From Sclerotiophoma versabilis (Eukaryota; Ascomycota; Dothideomycetes; Pleosporales; Didymellaceae): DNA of 64,000 bases. The translations under genes were made by a program, and so were the position numbers. The stretch spans positions 1,178,001 through 1,242,000 of the forward strand of contig JAAROD010000033.1 of NCBI GenBank assembly GCA_012274445.1, given 5' to 3'. Positions 22,519 to 32,150 of the stretch are shown here, in pieces. The notes under the pieces were generated by a model. That model did no database searches and was not told where the DNA came from. It was given only the letters and a program-made list of their open reading frames with translations. Position 1 is the stretch's first letter, and every line of letters begins with the position of its first letter.

Positions 22519-23184
22519 ATGCACTTCGTTAGCGCCAGGAACAGCAAGACATTACTCGAACTCGATCACAAGTACACCGACATTTGGCAACCAGAGCACA
22601 AACCTAGAAAGTTGCGGCGGTTCATGTCTCTTGGCTCAAGAAGGAATAAGACAACGGGCAAACCTGACATGAACATCAAATGTCAGACATTCAACGCCAG
22701 CCTCGGCAGCACTCCACTACAGACTCTCTCGCCTCGACCTACCGAGTTTAGGCCAGTGGCGAAGGAGACCAAACGATCTATCTCCACCTTTCTCCTCTCG
22801 AGGTACTCCTTTGCCAACGAACCCGAACCTGCGAAGGGCGAAGACGGGGTCAACAACGTTCAAGGCCATCTACCCGTCACCGAGACGCCTTTCCTAACGG
22901 TACCCCCTGCGGCAACTAATGGCGATGAGGATCGTCTGAAGGGCCATGGGCATCTGCCTGTCACTGGCAACCCACACCAATCCTTGCAGATGCAGCCCAG
23001 GAAGGACTCGGCAACGAAGTTGTTCTCTAACATGCGTATTGCGGCGAGTCGGACTGCTGCGCTCACGAGCCACCCGGTAAGGAAGGAGGATCTGGAGAGC
23101 GAGGAGGAGTTCCAAACGCCAGTGGAGTTCCAAAAGCCAGAAGAGTTTTGGGGGCGCCAGAAGGTGAACTACCTAGAAAAGTAG
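22519..23184 (+). CDS. Hypothetical protein with short internal repeats, 221 aa
   Basis: Single exon with an ATG in acceptable context (AATAATGCAC). The protein is polar, basic in the first half (KPRKLRRFMSLGSRRNKTTG) and acidic near the end. Two partial repeats are visible: GHLPVTETP and GHLPVTGNP about 30 residues apart, and FQTPVEF/FQKPEEF near the C-terminus. There is no signal peptide, membrane segment or known domain. It is probably a lineage-restricted, disordered protein; coding status rests on length, codon use and start context. It converges on DPM1, 205 bp away. Confidence 0.5.
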   Translation: MHFVSARNSKTLLELDHKYTDIWQPEHKPRKLRRFMSLGSRRNKTTGKPDMNIKCQTFNASLGSTPLQTLSPRPTEFRPVAKETKRSISTFLLSRYSFANEPEPAKGEDGVNNVQGHLPVTETPFLTVPPAATNGDEDRLKGHGHLPVTGNPHQSLQMQPRKDSATKLFSNMRIAASRTAALTSHPVRKEDLESEEEFQTPVEFQKPEEFWGRQKVNYLEK

Positions 23185-23389
23185 ATGCTTGATGAAAGGA
23201 ACAGAGAGGCCAGAAATTACAAAGGAGAAGAAGTGAATTGTTATAGTTAAAGGCAGTAGTGGATGTGTGCAAAGCCAAAGTAATCATCTCCTTACCTACC
23301 GTGGATATCATTAATCAGCAAGCCCTAAAGCTCCCAACAATGCTCATGTTCCCGACCATCCAACGCCGACGCCATGCAATCTTCCTCCC

Positions 23390-24198
23390 TCAAACCTTCA
23401 ACCACAGGTTCAGCACACCCTTGGCATACTCGACAATCTCGTCTCCACCGAGCTTGCTCTCACCGTACAGACGGTCAACGAAAGAGATGGGTACCTCCGC
23501 AACTGTGCAGCCCATGGCCTTCGCGCGCACCATCATCTCCATCTGGAAAGTGTAACCCTTGCTCTCCGTGCTCCTGATGACCTTCTGTAACACCTCCTTC
23601 TTGTACAGCCTAAAGCTGCCCGTCAGATCACTGACGCCCGGCCTTAGCACCGTATCCGCAAACAGATTGGCACCGCGGCTGACAAACTTCCTCTTCAAGT
23701 CCCAGCCATACACACCACCGTTGCCTGCATATCGTGTGCCGGTGACGATGTCGTAGTTCTTGGTCTTCTGCACCTTAATCATCTCGGGGATGAACTTGGG
23801 GTGGTGACTGAAGTCGGCGTCCATGATGATGACGTAGTTGCCATTTGCATATTGCAGGCCGTGAACGTACGCGGTTCCCAGACCTAGCTTGCCGGCGCGC
23901 GCGCGGATCTGGATGTGCTCCGGCGTGTAGACTTTCTGGAGCTGGGCAGCGACTTCTTGCGTTCCGTCTGGTGAACCGTCGTCGACGATGATGAGTTCCC
24001 AGTCCAGGTTGCTGTGGGCGCGTTGTTAGTTAACAATGCTTCTGTTGTGCTGGTGCTTCCTCAGAGGGGTTGCAGGGGTACTCACTTCTCAGTGAACGTC
24101 TTGTTGAGCAGCCATGCTATTATGGGCAGGTTGCGGCGCTCGTTGTATGTGGGGAGGAGAACAGAGTATTTGTCCTTCTTCTGCTGGATCGGAGCCAT
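23390..24198 (-). CDS. DPM1: Dolichol-phosphate mannosyltransferase catalytic subunit
   Basis: The model is complement(join(23390..24011,24086..24198)), a 74-nt phase-2 intron, 244 aa. A GT-A family 2 glycosyltransferase: VLLPTYNERRNLP at the N-terminus, IIVDDGSPDGT after the intron, the metal-binding IIMDADFSHHP, TGTRYAGNGGVYGWDLKRK, and SFVDRLYGESKLGGDEI near the C-terminus. It transfers mannose from GDP-Man to dolichyl phosphate on the cytosolic face of the ER for N-glycans, O-mannosylation and GPI anchors. The protein stops at LNLWLKV without a C-terminal membrane helix, so it belongs to the short class (as in S. pombe and mammals) that depends on the small partners Dpm2 and Dpm3 for ER anchoring; neither is in this window. 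Confidence 0.95.
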
Positions 24199-24568
24199 CT
24201 TGTGCGGTGGGCAATTGGCGAAAAGAGCGACTATGGTTGAGCGTGGTGTGTTGGACGGTTGAAAGTGCGGAGGGCAATCGTGTCCCGGAGGAGCAAGGGC
24301 CACCTGCCCCTTTCAGCGAGCTCTATGAAGAGCCTCGTTTTGAACAGGGTCTAGTCTCTCCAACCAGCAACGCGACAACAACGGTCTCGATCTTATCTAG
24401 AACCTACCAAATGCCTCCTCGCCCTCCAACAAGGAAACAAGGAAACTCCTAGATTCAAGCATCAACATCTTGTTGCATTGCGCCTATATCTAACTGTGAT
24501 CCTGGCTGGACGTTGGTGCTTCTTCAAAACGAGCTGCTTTGTTAGTACGACTAAACAACGTCACCATC
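24199..24568. promoter_or_regulatory. Divergent promoter region of DPM1 and the HAD hydrolase
   Basis: 370 bp between the two start codons. It contains a short AAGGAAAC array (24431-24446). No TATA box is evident and no coding sequence is seen. Confidence 0.5.
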
Positions 24569-25619
24569 ATGTTTCCGACACGAGCGCAGTCTGCGAGGAA
24601 GAATCTTTTGCTGTGCTTTGATGCATTCGGGACGCTGTTCCAGCCTAATACCCCAATCCCAAGGGCGTATGCTCAAGCTGCCATTGAGCATGGAGTGAAG
24701 TGCGACACCAAAAGTCCTGAGGCGGATGTTGGCAGAGAGTTCAAAAGAGCTTTCAAAGAAGCATCGAGAAGAAGTCCGAACTATGGCAAGGCGACGGGTC
24801 TCGGAGTAGAGAGGTGGTGGAGAAACGTAAGGCATCTACTTTCTGCTTGGATCTCAGTCATCTACTTCAATGCCAATTGACAACTTACAGGTAATTCACA
24901 GCACATTTCAGCCATGGTTAGAGCCGGGACAAGATGTACCGCAAAGTCTGGTTGATGAGCTCTTGCGTCGCTACTCGACTAAAGAAGGCTATGATATTTT
25001 TCCGGACATCAACCCCTTCTTTCAAATGCTACGAAAGAAGCCGTCCTCTGAGGCCGTCGGACCATGGCCTTGGGAGAAGACGGTTGTCGGTATCATTACA
25101 AATTCGGACGACCGAGTACCTGGCATCTTGTCTTCGTTCGGCCTCAAAATCGGCCCAAGGAGAGTAGGCACTCCAGACCAGCGCACTGCCGAAGCCGCTC
25201 TGGAGGATGATATCAGCTTCGTTGTGCTCAGCTACGATGTTGGTGTTGAGAAGCCCGATCGTAGCATCTTCGATGCTGCAGTTGATTCGTTGAAAGAGAC
25301 CTTGAGTGGTAGAGACGATGGACTGCAGGTTGAGGATTTTGAGAAGCTATATGTCGGCGACTCACTCGAACATGACTTCTTTGGTGCGAAAAGAGCTGGA
25401 TGGAATGCGCTGATGCTGGACCGGAACAACTCTTTCAAGAACGCTTTCGCGAAGAAAGGCAAGGACCTCATTAGAGCCACAGTGAAGCAGGAACCGGGGT
25501 ATAAGTATGCGAACGTGGATATGATAAAGACATTGGACGCACTCCACGCTTGGTATCCGGCCAATCCGAGGAAAAGCTCGCCTGGTTCTATTGGCTCCAA
25601 GAACGAGAGTACGGCTTGA
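24569..25619 (+). CDS. HAD-superfamily hydrolase (HDHD3-like)
   Basis: The model is join(24569..24826,24891..25619), a 64-nt phase-0 intron, 328 aa. HAD motif I is CFDAFGTLF (nucleophile Asp, with Ala-Phe-Gly-Thr as in HDHD3/REG-2-like members). Motif II is IITNSDDR, motif III is the Lys in GVEKPDRSIFDAA, and motif IV is YVGDSLEHDFFGAKRAG. The residues between motifs I and II form an alpha-helical C1 cap. Physiological substrates of this subgroup are mostly unknown; a small phosphorylated metabolite is likely. No targeting signal is clear. It converges with the next gene, leaving 133 bp between stop codons. Confidence 0.85.
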
Positions 25620-25752
25620 GCGGACTTGATTAAAGGCAAGATACTGGATCATGTTCAGATGACGCAGATAACATTAGGGGGGTTAAACTACTGGTGATTG
25701 CTCAGCTTCAGGTGCCGGTGAGCTATCAGCACCTACATGATTATATCTTCTA

Positions 25753-26975
25753 TTAATCCGCAGGCCGCCTCAGCTCCAGGATATTTGACAGCTTGACAAT
25801 ACCTTTCCCACCCCAGCCGGCCTGTCCAGAAGCAACTTCTGGACGGACACGCACATACCAGCCCCAAGCTCGTTTATCGAGCTCTTCCTTGCTAAGGACC
25901 TGGGCCCAAGACTGATATAAAAGCTCAAGAGCTCCTAACAGCATTCCTAGGTTCCGCTGTTTCTCCGCTGTCAGAGATGCAGCGGTTCGCTTGACAGGTG
26001 CATCCTCGGTGTCCATCGAAGCTGCTTTGGGGGTTTCGAACGACTTGAGCAGATATGCCCGTGCCCCTTGAGCGGTGTGTATGGGCAGTTGGTTTGATCC
26101 TTTCTGTGTTTTGGGCCCAGTGTTCGCTTTCTTGAGTGCCTCTAGGTCGATACCCCAGAGCGCAGGCTCTTTAGCGTTAGTCGGCTTATCGTCATCTACG
26201 AGGGTTTCTTGTGTGGAGTCTTCTTCTTTCAGTGTGCTTTGAGTTGATCCCTCTCTCTTGGTGTTTTGCGTTGAGATCTCTTCCCATTCGTAGCCCCAGC
26301 GTTTCATCACTCGAACCTCTCTATTCATGATTCGGACGATCGGTTGTCCTTCTCCCCAGCCTTCATCTTCTGCTGTCTTGCCATTATCGATGCCGATATG
26401 CACTGCCTTTGTCTTACTGTTCATGCTGACAACGGCTTGTGCAAGGCTCAGTCTGCTTGATAACGGCTGCTCTGGCATGGTGAACTTTAGTAGTGCTACA
26501 GTGAATGCTAGTACCAAAGGCGCTCGATTGGTATAGATAATTTTTGCTTCCAACACATCTTCGTTGCGTATTGCTTCTGGAAGTGCGAGGGAAGTCTCAA
26601 TCTCTGAAGGACTGAGAGGCTGCCCGTATAGTGACTTGGTCTTCTTAGGTGATGGCACTGGTGCTGATCCTGGACCAGTTGCATCACTCAAAGACCGCTT
26701 CTTCGATACCCGTTTGGCGGCATTGAGAACCTGTCATGCAATCTTTTCGTCTTGGAAGACAGACGTGAGGGTTTTGAAGTCTGCTTTGGCGATTTCCTCA
26801 GCTGCACACGCTTTGTTAGACACGACTCGTCGCGTATTTGCGCTCTCACGTGCTTACGCGTAAGTAGTTTGGCGGATTGAAGGTCTGCGATTTTCCCTAA
26901 TGCTTGGGCAAGTGGCACTTTTGCGTCCTGTGACAGAAAACGAAGCAAAGACTGGATATTCTGTGCCGAAGCCAT
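25753..26975 (-). CDS. Uncharacterised fungal protein, frame interrupted by a TGA codon
   Basis: The best family-like model is complement(join(25753..26801,26858..26975)), a 56-nt intron, 388 codons plus stop, but codon 62 (26734-26736) is TGA. The interrupted segment reads LLTPEEIAKADFKTLTSVF, then DEKIA-stop-QVLNAAKRVSKK, and looks coding on both sides. An alternative intron, 26731..26849 (119 nt; donor GTGAGA, acceptor TGACAG), is in phase 0 on both sides, removes the stop and gives an uninterrupted 367-aa protein at the cost of about 21 residues. The body has a helical region ending TMPEQPLSSRLSLAQAVVS, a WGEGQPIVRIMNREVRVMKR segment, and a C-terminal helical domain. I do not recognise its function. 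It diverges from the splicing-factor gene over 175 bp. Confidence 0.65.
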
Positions 26976-27150
26976 ACTGTCACTCCGAAAGTAATCAATG
27001 ATATGTCGAGATCGTTGTTTGCAAGATGACGATGGCGAAAGCAGGCACGACGCGCTATCGATAAAGTGGTCGGCGCTAATGGATGTCACAGCTCGTCTCC
27101 CACGACACTGACTTCTGCGGGAGCTTCCGCGCACATCTCACATCAGCAAC
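26976..27150. promoter_or_regulatory. Short divergent promoter, unknown gene / SURP splicing factor
   Basis: 175 bp separate the two start codons, so core promoters must overlap or abut. No TATA box is seen. Confidence 0.5.
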
Positions 27151-29271
27151 ATGGCGTTCAAGTTCTCGTTGGGTGCGGCCAAGGGCAACAAACCCCAGTT
27201 AAACGCCAAGACCAAGGCAGAAGAGGAGGCAAAGGAGCGCGAGGAGAAAAATGCGTTGGACAAGGTCATGGCCGAGTTCGAGGAGGAGCATGGTGCTGGC
27301 AGCAAGGTTCTCGGCGAACCAGAGCGACGTGAAGAAGAAGAGGTCTTTGTTCCTACAGGAAGCAAGAGACACTTTACAGGACGACAGCGGAACATGAAGA
27401 GTGGACCTGGTACGCTCGATGTCGATCCTCTCGATGAGTTTAGAAGCGCAGGCGCAGGACGACTCAACCCTCCAGCACAACCACGATTCGGAGGCGCAGC
27501 GCCTATGGGCCCAGGGTATCTTGGCGGATCCAAACAGAGCGAGAACCTGTACACAACGGTGGTCGCCAAAGCGTCGAATCTCCCTCCAACGATGGATTCA
27601 AAACGCGTCGAAGAACTCTTCGCAGATTTCCCATCACTCAAAGTGACAAAGATCGAGAAAATTCCTCCACAAGGCCCAGCGACGAAGGGGCGACCGAGCT
27701 TGGCGATGAAGGTCATCTTCGACAAAGATGCGAATGCGCGAGATCTTGACGACGCGATGAACAGACTAAATGACAAGAAGTACTTGGGGAGAGGCTATTA
27801 TCTGCACTTGGATAGATATCTCGGTGGACGTGTTGTGGGCACAGAACAGCGAACAGAGCCATTTGGCGCTCGATGGCAGGCTCCAGAAGTAGCTAAAGGA
27901 TATGCTCCTCCACCAGACCTTGGGGGTGGAGCTAGGGACAGGGACCGCCCACGCGAAGACACCGAACGTTTGGTCATCACTGCCAACCAACCACCAGACA
28001 TTGCCACGCTGCGTCTGGTACACATGACTATTGAAGGTGTCATCAACGGTGGTGTGGAGTTTGAGGCTGCCCTGATGAACGATCCACAAGTTCAAGAAGA
28101 AGAACGCTTCGCTTGGCTCTTCGATCAAAAGCATCCGGTAAATCGGTATTATAGATGGAGAATGCATCAGATCGTATGCGACACGCCAAACTCGGAGATT
28201 TTCGCGCGGCAAGGCATGTGGCAAGGACCGACAGACCCACTGGCGGACGAGTTTGCGAATCATCTAGGAGCATTTGACGCCGACTATCAAGACTCCGACG
28301 AGGACGAAGATGAGGAGAAGCCTCAACAGAGACAGCTGCCAGTTGGAGATAACTACCCTGGACGTGTCGATAATGGTCATGGTATCATGAGCCCTCGCTC
28401 AAGAGCAATGCTGCTCTGGCTACTTACTTCGCTACCACCTGGAAGCATCCTGGCAGACGATATTGCAGCCATATCCGTCTTCGCTGTTGAACATGCGACT
28501 CAAGGCATGGACGAGGTTATACACATCCTTGTATCGAACCTGATCGAGCCTTTTCAGATGACCGAAACCAACACAAGGAGACGTCTTGGTGATGTAGAAG
28601 GACGAGAGGAACGCAGACGCACTGACCTGCGGCAAGCTACGTTGAACGCTCTACGCATTATTTCCGACGTTCTTCTCACTACATCGAGAGAGTCTGGCGC
28701 CTCATACAAGTACCGACTAGCTCTAGGAACGCAGCTCGTAGAACGCAAGGCTTTCGAGCATCTTCAAAGATTACCTGCGCAACTCGAGATGGGCCGAATG
28801 ACGGAGCGGACTTACAGGGACGAAGTGAACAGTATCCTCACAGTCTGGAAAGACGAGCACCTGTTTGACAAGCCTGCCCTAGAACACTTGGATAATGCTT
28901 TCAACGCGCAAGAAAGACAGAAGGAGCAGGCCGAGCAAGAAAGGAAACTGGCGGAGAAAAGGAATAAGCGCAAGGCTACCGCGAAGGCTACCACTAGCAT
29001 CAAGATGGACCACGACGAGGAAGACGACAAGATGGATGTTGATCAAGATGATGGCGAGGACATGAACGCTCTGGATGGGACCAACGACGGCACACCCCAA
29101 GCAGTGCCCGATACAGCAGCACCCGCCGAAGCAGAGAACATGGTCGTCGAATCAACACCGAAGAACGACTCAGTCCCTGCAGCACCTGAAATAGCAGGAG
29201 AGACAGCAGCGGCGCGGGCTAGGCGTCTGCGACCCAGAGCTGAAGACATGTTCGCGTCAGACGGAGAGTGA
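27151..29271 (+). CDS. U2 snRNP-associated SURP/CID protein (SR140-like)
   Basis: Intronless, 706 aa. Domains in order: a charged N-terminus with a coiled AEEEAKEREEKNALDKVMAEFEEEHG segment; an RRM at about 132-230 (NLYTTVVAKASNLPPTMDS, then PSLAMKVIFDKD); a SURP (SWAP) module at about 285-345 (TLRLVHMTIEGVINGGVEFE, then RFAWLFDQKHPVNRYYRWRM); a CID-type helical domain at about 410-590; and an acidic/basic tail. The order RRM-SURP-CID defines U2SURP/SR140, a component associated with the 17S U2 snRNP acting in early spliceosome assembly in the nucleus. Budding yeast lacks an obvious counterpart, so the annotation rests on metazoan and filamentous-fungal homologues. Confidence 0.88.
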   Translation: MAFKFSLGAAKGNKPQLNAKTKAEEEAKEREEKNALDKVMAEFEEEHGAGSKVLGEPERREEEEVFVPTGSKRHFTGRQRNMKSGPGTLDVDPLDEFRSAGAGRLNPPAQPRFGGAAPMGPGYLGGSKQSENLYTTVVAKASNLPPTMDSKRVEELFADFPSLKVTKIEKIPPQGPATKGRPSLAMKVIFDKDANARDLDDAMNRLNDKKYLGRGYYLHLDRYLGGRVVGTEQRTEPFGARWQAPEVAKGYAPPPDLGGGARDRDRPREDTERLVITANQPPDIATLRLVHMTIEGVINGGVEFEAALMNDPQVQEEERFAWLFDQKHPVNRYYRWRMHQIVCDTPNSEIFARQGMWQGPTDPLADEFANHLGAFDADYQDSDEDEDEEKPQQRQLPVGDNYPGRVDNGHGIMSPRSRAMLLWLLTSLPPGSILADDIAAISVFAVEHATQGMDEVIHILVSNLIEPFQMTETNTRRRLGDVEGREERRRTDLRQATLNALRIISDVLLTTSRESGASYKYRLALGTQLVERKAFEHLQRLPAQLEMGRMTERTYRDEVNSILTVWKDEHLFDKPALEHLDNAFNAQERQKEQAEQERKLAEKRNKRKATAKATTSIKMDHDEEDDKMDVDQDDGEDMNALDGTNDGTPQAVPDTAAPAEAENMVVESTPKNDSVPAAPEIAGETAAARARRLRPRAEDMFASDGE

Positions 29272-29881
29272 ATAATGCAGCGTTGTTTTGCACGTGATAC
29301 CCTAGACTAGACGAAGGTTTGGAAGCACTATGCGAGGACCAAGCGAAAGACATGTCAAGCACGGTGAAGCATCTGCAGTGATCAGGCGCGATTGGTGAAT
29401 GACCTCGTCGGTGTTTGTTGACGATGACGCGCTGCCGCGGGGCCAGGACATGGGACATTTGACATGCTCATTGTCGCGAAGGCGCCCAATCAACGAACGC
29501 ATCACGCCGCCGCGATCAACGTGATTCAGCGCCTTTCTTGACCTCACTTCACCAGAAACGACATTTACTCTTCTCCGAACCTGTGCCTGACTGTGTGCCG
29601 CGGACGCGCGCTATCACGCGGCTCTGTGTGATTGGCCCCATTAGACAGGAGCATCGTCCCTCTTCTCGCCCCGAGCGCTCTCCGCCGCCTACACCGCAAG
29701 CATAAACACGACGACGCAAAACTACCCCACAGCGAAATTTTGCCCGCTCGCTGAGCAACTTCGCCTCCCGCCAGAGCCAGAGCTATACATCGGAAGCGAG
29801 CCGAGGCCACGCAGCCACGAGCCGCTCGCAACACCCCCGCGGTTATCTCCCCGCGCAGGTAACCGCTATCTATAGCCCGCC
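29272..29881. other. Intergenic region upstream of the DUF7918 gene
   Basis: About 610 bp. An ATTGG (inverted CCAAT) lies near 29631, about 250 bp before the next start. No coding sequence is supported on either strand. Confidence 0.5.
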
Positions 29882-31665
29882 ATGCCCTGCTTCCTGGGGC
29901 TCGCGGTGAGCATTCACACGCCCGACGGGCCGTTGTCAGAGCACTCGATACAGAAACAATCCAAATTCCACCGCATCACGTCGTACATTCCTGTGCCGCC
30001 CGCCAAAATCCCGCCTGGTGCTACCAAGCCTGAGCAGTCCACTTTCGCTATCTCCATCACCCTACTCACCCCAGGTCTCCACGTCCCCTACTCGGCGCCG
30101 AAGCCAACGCCCGAGGACCCCAACCCGAAACCGAAGATTGTCGGCGGCCTCCCAGGCTTCACCAGCGAGCGGGGCAAGTACGGCGCGGCCATAGCTCCAT
30201 ACAAGCCCCTAACCTCCTCGCCGAACGAAACGATCGCCGCCTACATTTACTTCGATGGACGAGCAAAAGAGGAGGTAGCCACCCTTTTACGGCGTGGTGA
30301 GGAGACATGGGTAAATTCCCGTTGGGTCAGCGTGCCTGAGTCAGAAGGAGGAGGGTTGGCCGAGCGCGAGTTTCTGTTCCGTGAGGTCGGACTAGAGCGC
30401 TGGCTCAATGGGCTCGATCTGGAGGGCTCGGACAAGAACGTAGCTGCGAAGATTGAGCGGAGAAAGCAGCGCCTGGAGAAGAAGCGCAGGAAGAGGAGAG
30501 AAGCACGCGGCAGCAGCGACGAAGATGAGACCAACCCGTCACGGAACGGTGTTCTTCGCTATGGCGACGAGAAGGATGCGCCAGTCGAAGCATTGTCAGG
30601 AAACGACGACTTCTTCACATCCGACTCCGACTCCGACGACGAACCTCCTGTACCGGAAGCTGCAGGTCAGATCAAGGTTGCCTTATTCCGTGTTCTGGCA
30701 TCTGGCGAGATCAAGCGTGGAGAGTATTCACCGCAGTTCGACGCACACGACGATGATGACCCAAACGGCGGTGATGGCGAGGATATCGACCACACCACCA
30801 GTTTCGCTAAACCCAAGACGCTGGACCCCAAGTCGATCAGCACGCAGACCGTCACCGGTATTGATCCTCCAGACAAGCCATATGCCGTTTTCACATTCTT
30901 ATACCGCGGAGAGCGTAAGTGTACACAATGGTTGGGAGACGTTAGAAGCTAACGTGGGTAGGCCAATTGCGAAAGATGGGCATCCTCGAGTCCAGCGACA
31001 AGAAGGCGACTGTTGCCTCACCCACGACGCGTCGGAAGTCAGGACTGGACTTCAGCAGCCTCAAGCCTCTAGATGCTGCCAAAGGCACAAAGAACTTTGG
31101 CGGCTACCGTGATATGCAGTCACCACAGGCCAAGCAGAAAAGCGAAGACGCCATGGACAGCGATGCAGACGACGAGGACGACACACGGCCTGATGTTATC
31201 GATGATGACAAAGACGTCGTGGATAAGGGCTTGCTCTCGCCAGAGGATGCGGCTAAGCAAGGTGAACTTGCAGAGGGCGTGCGGAAGATCAAGGTATGTT
31301 CCACCAGTTTTCAGCGGTTAGGCCGACTAACGCCATGGCAGCTAAAACGACAGCATTCAGCTGAGCCTCTGGCACGCGGTCTGCCCGCCAGCGAGTCATC
31401 GTCGGGGTCACCCGTCTCTGGCACACCTGCTCCGGGCAACTCAGCAGCCGAAGGCTCTTCGTCCATGGCTGCGACCGCCGACGCGGAAAGCAGCGTTGCG
31501 TCGCCGTTCAAGAAGCACCGGGCCTCTTTGCCAGGCTTCGATGAGAATGTGCGCAAGAGCTTAGGCCAGGCTCTATTGGGCGCACAGAAAGAACGAGGAA
31601 ACTCTGAGGGTACCATACCCACGACAACGATTGAATCGAAGATGGAGGAAGATGAAGAGTTGTGA
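29882..31665 (+). CDS. DUF7918 domain protein
   Basis: The model is join(29882..30914,30962..31293,31342..31665), introns 47 and 48 nt, 562 aa. Residues 1-165 form the conserved domain (MPCFLGLAVSIHTPDGPLSE, EQSTFAISITLLTPG, IVGGLPGFTSERGKYG, AAYIYFDGRAKEEVATLLRRGEETWV). A basic coiled patch (ERRKQRLEKKRRKRREARG) and several acidic, Ser/Asp-rich stretches follow, with KKHRASLPGFDENVRKSLGQ near the C-terminus. The family is widespread in moulds; the basic patch suggests a nuclear location, but no activity is known. The second intron is 48 nt with no stop in frame, so its retention would simply add 16 residues. Confidence 0.82.
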
Positions 31666-32150
31666 CTTTGGGAGATCCGTATGCAGAGTGCATTTGGATG
31701 AGAAAGCCATGACTATGAACTGGCTTCTGACCTTGTTTCCACTGCAGCTTTTGTATCATTTTTTGAAAGATTCACGGTTACGCATAGCTTTCTCTGCCGT
31801 CGACATGGCATCCCAATACTATACCACGCGGCGCCACAACATACGGGCCGGCATCTGCTACATTGGCGCTTTTGGTACAGGCTCGAAAATGGGGGTGGCT
31901 TGGATATGAGGACCTGCAACTCTCCCCATCTAGGCGTTTAGCCTGTACATTCTTGTTTGCAATGTAAGAACATGACAGGACAGCTTTGCACTCTGATCCA
32001 GTCGTTCGTTTGTGAATATACACAGTACTGCTCAGGCGAGGGAGCCTCGTGAGCGCTGTAGATCATGTCAATCTGTCATTTGTGTATGGTCATCAACAAG
32101 GCGAGAAAATGGGTCGTGGCGTGGTGACAATGCACATAGTGAGGTAGCAG
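31666..32150. other. Convergent 3' region
   Basis: 485 bp between the stops of the DUF7918 gene and the TRAPPC12-like gene. Nothing coding; presumably the two 3' UTRs. Confidence 0.6.

Noticed and set aside
27138..27776. 212-codon minus-strand frame inside the SURP/CID gene
   Set aside because: Shadow of the highly charged plus-strand coding sequence.
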